A DNA stretch of 64,000 nt, from positions 7,774,001-7,838,000 of the forward strand of contig OU015664.1 in the NCBI GenBank assembly GCA_907165275.2. Direction: 5' to 3'. Below are positions 54,765 through 64,000 of this stretch, piece after piece (positions within the stretch are counted from its first letter, which is position 1; every line of letters begins with the position of its first letter). The notes beneath the pieces are model-generated. The model saw only the letters and a program-made list of their open reading frames with translations. It had not been told where the DNA came from and made no database searches. Source of the stretch: Zygaena filipendulae. Lineage: Eukaryota; Arthropoda; Insecta; Lepidoptera; Zygaenidae. The translations under genes were made by a program, and so were the position numbers.

Positions 54765-56860
54765 ATTGGTTATTTTTATTATTTTATATTATTATTGGTA
54801 TACACACTCGGCTCCACTAGCTATTTGCAAATTCAGCTTCTTGGGTAAAAACCCAACAAAATTTTCCATGTTTCATATCTACGAGTCTTGTTTTTCATTT
54901 ATGTTTACGCATGGAAACACCGAACTAACCGTGGGTGAAAACCGCGGGGAACAGCTAGTAAATTATAAATTCGCATCTTGACTTTATAGTTTTATTTTTT
55001 GTGGGAAAGTATTTCGAATTTAAAAATTAATCGATTTTCATTTTATATTATTATATTAATTTTATTTATCGATTTTTATTTTCCGAGCTATGAAAATTTA
55101 TGGAGAGTATTATCAAACGTTATATAATGTGTTATTTATTCATTGTTTGTTGTCAGGCCACATAGGCCCCTATACAAAAAAATGGTCTGGCAGCCCACGC
55201 CTTGTTTTTTTTTAATGACTAATAACATATTTCATGTTCACATGGATACGTACGGTGTACACAGATTCCCGGAATCCGGGCAGGAACTCTTTAAAATATC
55301 AAGAAGATGAAACTACCTCTCTCCGAGGGTTGCCACCTGTACTATATTATATGTAAAGTACCTATATCGTACTATATTTCAGTCAATTGTACTATAATCT
55401 TCTATATCTATACTTATAATAAAACTGTAGAAAAGTCAATTCTGTACATTGAATATATATTCAAAATTAATATTGGAGGATGAATGGTGATGATACTGAT
55501 GCCAAAAATGCAGTCAGTAAATTTTTTGTCTGTCTGTCTGTCTGTCTGTCTGCATGTGCACGCATAGGCCAAAAACTACTGAAGGGATTTTAACCAAACC
55601 TTGTACGATTGTAGTCCATACTCCTGGGCAGGTTACTTATAGGCTATATAATAACGTAACGGACACATAGGAGCTGAGCGTGAGCAGTGACGATAAATTT
55701 AAAGCAAGTCGGATTGAAATGCGCTTTCGAGGTCTTATCCTCGCATACGTTTACTCAATCACGCAAAAACGGCAGAACGGATTTGGATGAAATTTGGCAT
55801 GCACGTTGTCAGACGTACCTACAGAGAAGAACATAGGGTACTTTTTATCCCGAAATTCCCGCGGGAACTACGAAATTACCGCGGGTAAAACTGCGGGCAC
55901 AGCTAGTAATATATTATACAAGAATAATATATGTAGTACGAAAAATACTATATTTTTATCCCTAATTCAACTGTCGCGCTTTTTCATATCAACTGTAACT
56001 GGTCGGGAACGCACCCGCAGCGCAGCAAGGGGGGTTTCAGAACGAAACGCACACTCGGCAACAAAACGTCAAATAATTTGTAGATGAATCGGATGAATCG
56101 ATGAATACTGCCCGATACATAATGATCTCTTCTCTACTAATGTTATAAATGCGAAAGTAACTCTGTCTGTCTGGCTGTCTGTCTGTAACGCATTCACGCC
56201 TTCGTAATGAAATTTTGTGCACACGTTGTACAGAGAAGTACATAGGGTACTCTTCTTCCCGGAATTCCTGCGGGAACCCCGAAATTAACGCTGGTAAAAT
56301 CCCATGAAATTTTGCATACCTACACGTTTGTATCCTGGAATTCCTGCAGAATCTCCAAAATTTCCGCGGGTGAAACCGTAGGGTAAAGCTAGTTAAAAAT
56401 AAATATGCACTATTTCTTTTCCTTGCATTTCCCAAAAGTTCTATAATTTTGCATCTTTTTTCGGAAGAATACTGTATTTTTTCAAAAAGGTGGCAACCCT
56501 ACTCTCTCCTATTCCAGACCTAAATAACTCGTAACTATACAGTTGAATTTTCTTAACCGGGCGTGGATGACTAAATGCAAAACTATGCAGAGAAAAATGC
56601 TCAAACACCTCTATACCTACTATACCTTTACTCAAATTAAAAAACACATTTTGTTAGGTTCGCACGTTGGGCCAATCGGTTGTGTCACTTACCCTAACTA
56701 ATAGGTATTATAAATGCAAAATGTCAATTTGTTTATTAAGCTTTATTTACTTATTCAACCATTCATCATGATATACACGATGTGAGGAGTACAGAAAAGG
56801 ACATAGAGTACTTTTATTTTATAGTAAGAAAATAAAACATTCATTAAACTACGAAAGTCT
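54765..56860. other. Intergenic stretch with mini-Helitron-like copies
   Basis: Elements end at about 54959 ('gaaaaccgcggggaacagCTAGT'), 55908 ('actgcgggcacagCTAGT') and 56394 ('aaaccgtagggtaaagCTAGT'). The last starts near 56132 with TCTCTACTAATGTTATAAAT. (GTCT)n runs occur at 55528-55551 and 56161-56190. No host gene seen. Confidence 0.5.
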
Positions 56861-56865
56861 ACGTC

Positions 56866-56871
56866 TTTATT
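56866..56871 (-). terminator. Poly(A) signal of gene D
   Basis: AATAAA on the minus strand, 160 bp after the stop, within the block 'acgtctttattgtcaaaa' shared with gene C. Confidence 0.6.
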
Positions 56872-57030
56872 GTCAAAATCAAATCACAAGAACGTGTTCG
56901 TTGTACATACGAAAAAAAGTTACAGAATGCTGCCTGCTTAAAGAATATCATGCAAAATCGTTGATTATTCAGTATTTGACGCGTGATGACTATATGTGAT
57001 GATTCCGAGTGAACCGGGGTGGACCTAGAT

Positions 57031-57162
57031 CTAGGAGCGCGCCGGGCATCCCGCTTCATCAGACCCGTCGCTGCAATCTCTGTCACCGTCGCAGCGCCAA
57101 GATGCTTGCACACATCTGCCGGTGTTGACGCACTTAAACCTCCTCGACGAACAATTGCGGCT
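57031..57162 (-). CDS. Gene D terminal LDLa module B5
   Basis: [17 protein letters not shown]...[15 protein letters not shown], then PARS and TAG. A small insertion (tagatctaggt region) has moved the stop upstream relative to gene C, trimming the tail. Confidence 0.85.
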   Translation of the reverse strand, partial: SRNCSSRRFKCVNTGRCVQASWRCDGDRDCSDGSDEAGCPARS

Positions 57163-60100
57163 CTGAAAATAATAAAACAGCAAATTATAGTTATATGTTA
57201 AGAATGTACATTTTACTTATTTCCTCTAGATCTCAACTCTAAATTATTATCTACTAGCTGTGCCCCGCGGTTTCACCCGCGGTAATTTCAGAGTTGCCGC
57301 GGGAGTTCCGGGATAAAAAGTACCCTATATCCTTCTCTGTACCCCTGACAACGTGCATGCCAAATTTCATCTAAATCCATTCAGCCGTTTTTGCGTGATT
57401 GAGTAACAAACATCCAAACATCCACACTTTCACATTTATAATAAACTATCTGTGCCCCGCGGTTTCACCCGCGTTAATGCCGGAGATCCCGTGGGAATCC
57501 CGGGATAAAAAGTACCCTAGATGTCCTTTTCTGTACCTCTGTCAACGTGTCGTATGCAATAATTAATTCTATTTCACTTCACCTGCGTTAATTTCGAAGA
57601 TCCCGCGGGAATTCCGGAAAAATAGGTAGCCTATGTTCTTTCTCTGTTTTAGTTTAAAATTTTCATGAATTGGTTAAGTGGTTTTTTCAGAATCCTGAAA
57701 AAACTCAGGCACGATACTGATTAAGTAGAGGGTAATCTCTGAATCTACGCAACCAATTTTGGAAATTCTTTCACTTACAGGAAGCTACAGTGATCCTGAG
57801 TGACATAGGTTACTTTTTATCGTGGAATTCCCGGGAACTCCGGAGTTTGTGAGGTTGTAATCTCTGGATATACAGAACAGATTTTTAAAATTCTTTCACT
57901 TATAAGAAGCTACAGTGATCCTGAGTGACCTAGGGTACTTTTTATCCCGGAATTCCCGCGGGAGCTCTGGAGATTGTGAGGTTGTAATCTCTGGATTTAC
58001 TGAACCGAATTTGAATATTCTTTCATGTTGTGTTTGTTATTGTAAAGAGAAGAAGAATAAAAGCAGTTTGGAGTTCCTGCGGGAATTCCGAAAGTCACGC
58101 GGGTGAATCTCTGAGACGTTTGAACCGATTTTGACGGGACTTTCACTGCTAATTATCTGATGTTATAAGGAGTGCATTAAGCTACTGTGGAGTTCCTACG
58201 GGAATTCCGAAACTCACGCCGGTGAGACCGTGGGGCAAAGCTATTAAAAATATTAACTCAAAACTAAAAATCATCAAATATCTACCTATCACTAAAAAGT
58301 ATTAAATAAAAAAATTAAAACCAAAACAAAAACCCAAACAAAAATGCTGCAAATCACAAAAAAAAAACCACTGCAAATCACAAAAAACACTTAAATAAAA
58401 AGTTAAAAATAAAAAAATACCGGTTTAATCCAATAGAAAAAAATAGATGTAATATTTATTATTGGTTTGTGCTACCACTGATCGGTTTGAATTCTTAATT
58501 ATTAATTAATTTTTAATTATTAATTAATTAATAATTAAATTACTTTTTTTTACTTAATTATTTTCACTTATTAATTAATTTTACTTGAAACTGGCGAAAT
58601 GCATTTTATGCGAAAGTCCATAAAAAATAAGAAAGAAAAGAACTTACGAGACAATCATGTTCGTCGGAGCCATCCGTACAGTCCCTGTCGCCGTCGCACA
58701 CGTAGTTCCTATTCACCCAGTGTCCATTATCGCACTGGAACTGAGTCGCAGTGCAGTTATTGGAACCGCAACCTGTAATATAAAGGAATAAGGATATAAG
58801 ATAATAAATTAGCCCATATTAGATGTCTTTTTAGGGACCCTTATTATTTGGTTGTTCTGTTCGTCTGCCTATCCATATGTCACAGCTATTTTACTCGGAA
58901 AATCTTGGTGCTAAGTAGATGGGAAGAAAAGTGTATGCTATGGACCTCTAGGTATAACAATGTATATCTCCTCCTACATCTATAGTAATGAAAAAGCAAA
59001 AAACAGTAGGGGGAGCACGAATTTTTTGACTGATGCCTAAAAACAAAATAAATGGCAGCACAGATCGTAGGATCTATGAGCATTTATACAATAACAAAAA
59101 TTAGCGTAATGCAACAGAAGAATGCAAAAGCAGCGTCGTGTAGAATCTCGTGAGCATTTTTTTCAGCTTTGAAGGTGTAATCTGGACAACACCTTCGAAT
59201 TGGAACGGGTGATGAAACTATGGTCTTCTACTATGATCCGACATTCCGACATCCTAAGACTTCTTAAGATGTCTGTGGAAATGTATGGAATATTACTTTT
59301 TCATTTAAAAGCCAAAATATAAACAAAACTTGGTGCTCGCTCGTATCGCTCGAACTTAATACTCAAAGCATGGGAATATTGATTCCTTGGAATTCATTTA
59401 GTTGATATGTACCTATTGTAACGTTCCGGCGCGGGGGTGGAGATGTTGTCCTAAAATATTTTTGAACATTTAATAATTTAAGTAAGTATTAAATGTTTTG
59501 TTCAAGGGGAAATCATGTTTCTAAGCACGTTCACTGCGAAAAAAATTCCGTAGGTAACTTCACTTCATGCGGTGTAGGTATTAAGTCGCATCTGTCAGGC
59601 TTTCATACTTTGTGTAGCAGGCCTATTCGCTCTGACACCACTCGATGGAATGCAAAGCTCATCGTTGTCGTCATGAATTTATACTCGTACTTTATACTCA
59701 TACTTTTCCAGAGAAACCTATGTGGTCTATCACTTTGACAGAATTGATTATAAAGACCAATAAAAGCTTGCGGGTGAACGTTATGTGATGGACACCGGGT
59801 CAAGTGGATCTGTGTTGTAAAGTGTTATTATTATGGTTTTCCCATTGATTTATTAGTTTCCTCTCAAGGTATAGAGACCTAAAAAATATTGTTTCGTGTT
59901 CACATCACGTCACGTTATTGTATTACACTAACCTGTGAAGGATTCAGATGGACACCCGATTTCGTCTGATCCATCGCCGCAGTCGTCAGCACCATCGCAT
60001 CGCCACGTCGCCGGTATACACTTGTTACTGCCACACTTGAACCTCGACGATGGGCAAGCGTAGTTCTGTCGATAATGGGGAAAATTAACTAAAACTTTTA

Positions 60101-62963
60101 AGCAGAGGGCGCTGTGTGTTTGTTACCTCTTAAAACACTATAATAACTGATTATTGCCTTTTTGAATTTCTAAGCATTAATTTAGCTTTGATGAGTATTT
60201 TAATTAGTTTTTTAATGTAGGTACTCATTTGTATTTTGTATGTTCTAGACGGAGTTTTCCAATCGGTTTCTTTAAAATGTTTCCTACATAAATACTTCCT
60301 TAATGTTAAATCTCTTGGAGTTTTGTGTACACCTATTTCCTCACAGCCAATAGCTACACAGCGTACCATGATTTATTTAACTAGTGAAAACAGCAAAAAT
60401 ATACTCAGTTTCTAAATATTATTCTAGATTGACAGATCTTGTGGAACGAACATTTAGCGGCCGCGACCTCTAGGTTTGACTATTTTCATCCCCATTAAAC
60501 ACCTCAAATGTAATAACAATAACATAAACCAAAATTTTAATATAATGAATTGTGAGTTTGTTTGTTAGTTAGTTACACTTCACGCCTACCATTTACCGTG
60601 AAATTTTTTAAACACGTTGTCAGAGCAAGCTAGGTACAGAAAAAGACATAGGGTACCCAGGTACTTTTTACTTCTGTATTGTGATTTGTGACCGACTGGC
60701 CCCGCGCCCTTGAAGAACGGTGTAGTCAAACAATCATTACTGTTTGCAATGATTGATTGGATAACCGGTAAGATGAAATAAAGTACCTACGCTAAGCTAG
60801 TTTTGCCTTCATTAACTTGTCTCTGCACCTTAATGGGTTGATTACACCTAACGAGTACAGTGGCGAGTCAGTGTCCTCGGCCGAGTGCTGGTTGGTATAA
60901 ACACTTTAACGAGTGCTCTGCTGGTTGAGCAGAGAGGCGAGAGTCACTAGAATCCCAATCTGTTTACTAGACCGAGTACCCACCTCGCTGACTCGCCACT
61001 GTACTTGTTAGGTGTAATCAATCCATTACGGCGATAAATTGCATCAAAATTCAAATGATCTTAGCAGTATTACATAATCTGGTAATAGTTATGTACATAG
61101 TATTGTAGTTACCTCACAATCGTGTTCGTCGGAGCTGTCAGCACAGTCTCTGTCCCCGTCGCACACCCAGTTCCTACTTATTCTGTGTCCGTTGTTGCAT
61201 GTGAAATGTGTGTCATGTTCTATGAGATTTAGAAAAAGAAAAAAAAAACAATTTTATTTGTAGAGGCAAAAATGTGCATGGTGGATCATGTAAGATACCT
61301 ATTAATAGTTTTGGTCAAAACGACTAAAGAGCTATACAGGATGTAAGGTTAAATGATAAAATTGCAGACATACTAAGGAAGCATTGATAATAATGATTCG
61401 TCAGCACTTCGGCAACTTGTGCGCTTAATTTACATGAATATTTTTTTATATGGATACGTCAAAAATTCATGCCGTGTTTTTTAAAAGACTTGAAACAAGA
61501 ATCAAATACTGAACACCCTCACTTAACACGTCCTTCGTCTTTACACTCTGTAGTCTGTACCTACACTCTACACTTTACACTCTGTATAGTACAAACCAGT
61601 ACAAACAAAGCATGTGCTACAGTAGTATTTATTATTTTCAAAGCTTACATTGTAGCTATATTTTTATAAGAAAATGTCATCTATCATACGGGCTCTTTAT
61701 CTACGTGTTTTAACTTTTTAACCAGTTTTTGAATTAAACTTCACCATAAATATTATATAATCATTATCATGATATCAACCAAAAGGCGTCTAGGCAACCC
61801 AAGGATCGCCACAACCGATTCCCGCATCTAGTGGCGTTACGCGATCTTCATCAAGTCATCGGTTCACCTGACCCCTTCCCACGCCACGTCTTCCAGTTCG
61901 TTGTCGCCACTCTATAATACTTTATGAGACTCTATCATTTTAAAATTAATTTAAAAACAAACCATGTGAGGTAGGTGTGGTGACTTCCGCTGCTTCGGTA
62001 GTCGTTTCGGGTCTACAAGTGGGAGGAGGCGGGCACCCTTCCTCGTCCGAGCCGTCGCCGCAGTCGTTATCGGAGTCGCACCGCCACCTCAGTGGGACAC
62101 ATCTACCGGTGTCGGAACACTTGAACTTCATCGATGAGCATTTGCGATTCTGTTAATCAAAAATAACAAGTGCCACTATAAAATAACCGGTCAAGTGCGA
62201 GTCAAACTCGCGCACCGACGAATTCGTATTTAAACTAGTACCTACTACTACTACTTTATGGATTTTGGTTTTACCCTTTAGTTGTGCTATATAAGACATT
62301 ACTTCTTGCCAAATTTCTTAATTCTAGATCAACGGGAGGTAGGTATCCTAGGGAATAGGGATAGTATCAAATTATGCGGCATAAACAGCCGTATCTTTCG
62401 ATTACGTTGACTTTTTCTCTTGATTTTTTTCACAGCTCCAAGGGATTGCAGACCTGTGTTTTGTCTATTAATTTCAACTTAAAACTTACTAGCTGTGCCC
62501 CGCGGTTTCACCCGCGGTACTTTTGGACCTCCCGCAGGAATTCCGGGATAAAAAGTACCCTATGGCCTTCTCTGTACCCCTGACAACGTGCATGCCAAAT
62601 TTCAGCCAAATCCGTGCAGTCGTTTTTGCGTGATTGAGTAATAAACATCCAAACATCTAAACATCCAAACATCCACACTTTCACATTTATAATTTTAGTA
62701 GTATAGTATAGTAGGATCACGCGTTTCTGAAACGAGAATCGAATACCTCTTTCAATAAAATCTTCGTTTAACCTGCAAGTGTATAATGACGTTGTCCTTA
62801 AACTTGACCTGGAAATTGAAATCATAGTGGAAACTTACGAGACAGTCGTGTTCGTCGGAACCGTCGGTGCAGTCATTGTCGCCGTCGCACACGTATCTGC
62901 GGTTCACCCACTCTCCATCGTCGCACTGGAAACGGCCCACAGTGCAGTTGTTGGAACCACAAT
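57031..62963 (-). CDS. Gene D: paralogue of gene C, last six LDLa exons (5' part outside window)
   Basis: Exons 62839-62963 (A2), 61963-62149 (B3), 61113-61219 (A3'), 59933-60065 (B4), 58648-58772 (A4) and 57031-57162 (B5 with TAG at 57031-57033). About 268 residues, phases identical to gene C. Exon lengths match gene C exactly for A2, B3, A3' and A4; B4 is one codon longer; B5 ends earlier (AGCPARS). Intron segments and some old insertions are also shared, so this is a segmental duplicate in the same orientation. All acidic calcium loops are intact and no stop interrupts it. Signal exon and B1-A1-B2 should lie right of base 64000. Confidence 0.86.
57253..58250. mobile_element. Pile-up of mini-Helitron-like copies in gene D
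   Basis: 57255-57447 is a near-consensus reverse copy (ctagctgtgccccgcggttt ... four 'acatccaa' words). 57450-57640 holds a second reverse copy. 57720-58010 repeats the 'agctacagtgatcctgagtg' block three times. 58060-58250 holds forward second-subfamily pieces. Together they fill the last intron of gene D, where gene C instead has the pentanucleotide satellite. Confidence 0.55.
58648..58772 (-). CDS. Gene D LDLa module A4
   Basis: [19 protein letters not shown]..., [15 protein letters not shown]. 125 bp, phase 1 to 0, donor GTAAGT. Confidence 0.86.
59933..60065 (-). CDS. Gene D LDLa module B4
   Basis: [16 protein letters not shown]..., six Cys, [15 protein letters not shown]. Phase 0 to 1 at G|GTTAGT, a more usual donor than its paralogues have. 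Confidence 0.85.
60073..60497 (-). mobile_element. About 420-bp insertion with THAP-like micro-ORF
   Basis: Absent from the paralogous gene C intron (34434 onward), where 'tgtcgaaaattaaacacctc' is uninterrupted. Imperfect inverted ends AATGGGGA...TTAA... and its complement near 60490. Inside, minus-strand 60151-60369 reads [13 protein letters not shown]...[15 protein letters not shown], with C-x4-C and C-x2-H-F spaced like a shrunken THAP zinc finger. Possibly the deleted remnant of a THAP-bearing DNA transposon. Confidence 0.5.
60833..61025. mobile_element. MITE, 193 bp, TTA target duplication
   Basis: Inverted ends TGGGTTGATTACACCTAACG and (complement of the right end) TGGATTGATTACACCTAACA continue to 38 bp with two mismatches. 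TTA flanks both sides. The empty site survives in gene C ('gcaccttaacggtgataaat' at 34779-34798). TTA duplication and ends suggest a PIF/Harbinger-like source. Confidence 0.75.
61113..61219 (-). CDS. Gene D LDLa module A3'
   Basis: [20 protein letters not shown]..., Arg at the Cys3 position and no upstream Cys pair. 107 bp, phase 1 to 0. Confidence 0.85.
61770..61920. repeat. Dispersed lepidopteran repeat (paralogue of 35985-36165)
   Basis: 'catgatatcaaccaaaaggc', 'aaggatcgccacaaccgatt', 'gttcgttgtcgccactctat'. Orthologous position to the gene C copy. Confidence 0.6.
61963..62149 (-). CDS. Gene D LDLa module B3 with Pro/Thr linker
   Basis: [17 protein letters not shown]..., linker [19 protein letters not shown]. 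187 bp, as in gene C, donor G|GTTTGT. Confidence 0.86.
62489..62715 (-). mobile_element. Mini-Helitron-like element in gene D only
   Basis: ACTAGctgtgccccgcggtt to 'cacatttataattttagtag', near consensus. The gene C intron at the same place (36720 or so) lacks it, so it inserted after the duplication. Confidence 0.6.
62839..62963 (-). CDS. Gene D LDLa module A2
   Basis: [19 protein letters not shown]..., Trp at the Cys3 position, [15 protein letters not shown]. 125 bp, phase 1 to 0, donor GTAAGT. Confidence 0.86.
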
Positions 62964-63079
62964 CTGTATGAGAATAATAACAAGAGGTAGTCCCAAAGGT
63001 AGTCCATAATGGAAGTAACATAAATTGATAAAGTCGCCAATTGAAGCCTCATACTGATAAATGTGGGTATACAATAAAG

Positions 63080-63545
63080 ATATTTCACTTCATTTCATTC
63101 TAATACGCAAGTGTTTAGGGCCGTATTCCAAAAGGTTACTCAAGTCATGAATCTAGTTTTTTTTTAAACTAATTTCAGGTAAAGCTTTAATTTCAGAACC
63201 TTACTTGAAACGAGATTCATCAATCAACAATCAGCTGAATTATTTCCTTATTCTAGAACGACGCTTTAGTTCTAAAAGTACGTAGTATATTTACTCTGAG
63301 GTACTAATCTATACTCAAGCAAAGATTTGATCTTTGTTTACGTCTGTCATGTCAAGACCACTCAACCAATCAGAGTTCAAAATCTCTACTCAAGACTAGT
63401 TTCAAGTGATTAGAACCAATCAGAGTTCAGAATCTCCACTAAAGACTAGTTTCAAGTAATTATTTATTTTTCAAGTAATTAGAACTTAAAACGCATTCTA
63501 TAATAAGATGTACGCTTGAGTTATCTCAAGAAAACGTGATCTGAG
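63080..63545. repeat. Gene D-specific insertion with 50-bp tandem repeat
   Basis: Starts 'gggccgtattccaaaaggtt', a MITE-like beginning. Contains two copies of 'aaccaatcagagttca...ctagtttcaagt' at 63364 and 63414. No counterpart seen in the matching gene C region. Noncoding. Confidence 0.5.
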
Positions 63546-63559
63546 CTAGCACAGCTGCT

Positions 63560-64000
63560 ATGTTTAGTATACTAGTCGATCCCCCATGGTTTCACTCGCG
63601 TTAATTTCGGAGTTTTTTGAGTATCCTGGTATTTTGGTATTTGGTACCCTAGGTTATTCATGAAAAAGTGGAAGAATTTTTTATATCGGTATTAGTTTTT
63701 GAGTTTACAAACAAACATAAAAATATTGGGATATTTTTTTTTATAAGTAGGTACTAACTGTGCCCGCGGGTTCACCCGCGTGAGTTTCGGAATTCTTGCA
63801 GGAACTCCAAAGTAGCATTTACCTTTTATAACATCAGCTAATAAGCATTGAAAGCCCCGTCAAAATCGCTCCGACCGTTTCGGTGATTCACTCGCGTGAG
63901 TTCTGGAATTCCCGCAGGAACTCCGATAGTGATAAAAGTAGCTTAAGTTACTCCTTATAACATCAGCTATAATTGCCAATGAAAGTCCCATCAAAATGAT
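63560..64000 (-). repeat. Gene C/D-shared repeats at the right edge
   Basis: 'agtatactagtcgat...ggtttcactcg.gttaatttcgga' and the following second-subfamily mini-Helitron parallel 37095-37520. This shows the segmental duplication continues to the window edge; the B2 exon of gene D is expected just beyond. Confidence 0.55.

Overview
This is an intron-rich, AT-rich animal genomic window, almost certainly from a lepidopteran. The order is inferred from the dispersed repeats (short Helitron-like elements ending in ..CAGCTAGT, other short repeats I recognise from moths and butterflies, an errantivirus) and from a SorLA/SORL1 orthologue. I cannot name the species.

Layout. (1) 1-20718, minus strand: the 5' two thirds of a SorLA gene, 13 coding exons. 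It runs from signal peptide and furin-cleaved propeptide through the VPS10 domain, 10CC, YWTD propeller and EGF into the first five LDL receptor class A (LDLa) repeats. The 3' end lies left of base 1. (2) 23732-29249, plus strand: a small gene ('gene B') with a signal-peptide exon and seven LDLa-type exons. It is head-to-head with SorLA and partly decayed. (3) 30547-41452, minus strand: a related gene ('gene C') with a signal-peptide exon and nine LDLa exons, tail-to-tail with gene B. (4) 41453-57030: about 15.5 kb of transposon nest. It holds a mariner-type transposase relic, two near-identical 1.1-kb Helitron-like copies, and a very young errantivirus provirus (49339-54760). That provirus has LTRs identical by eye, a gag-protease ORF and an env ORF, but no reverse transcriptase or integrase core. 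(5) 57031 to beyond 64000, minus strand: 'gene D', a segmental duplicate of gene C, last six exons only.

Main result. Genes B, C and D look like a secreted LDLa-only family born from the neighbouring SorLA gene. Their first exons (81, 82 and 83 codons for SorLA, C and B, all ending in phase 0) start with similar signal peptides. Their 'A-type' LDLa exons match SorLA exon 11 in length (125 bp), phase (1 to 0) and sequence. A and B exons alternate as a frame-neutral two-exon cassette. In every A module the third canonical LDLa cysteine is replaced by Trp or Arg. In the Trp versions an extra cysteine, inherited from the preceding SorLA module, sits four residues before Cys1, which suggests a rewired disulfide. 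In the Arg versions both that cysteine and Cys1 are gone. All genes keep consistent splice phases, so B, C and D appear to be real transcription units. I see no transmembrane segment in B or C, so secreted decoys or carriers for SorLA/lipoprotein-type ligands are plausible, but that is inference.

The rest is intron and intergenic DNA packed with mobile elements. These include a Tc1 relic with matching ends, several MITEs, a foldback element with 146-bp arms, a 1.2-kb pentanucleotide satellite, and a THAP-like micro-ORF insertion. Comparing paralogous introns of genes C and D exposes several of these as insertions with an empty site.
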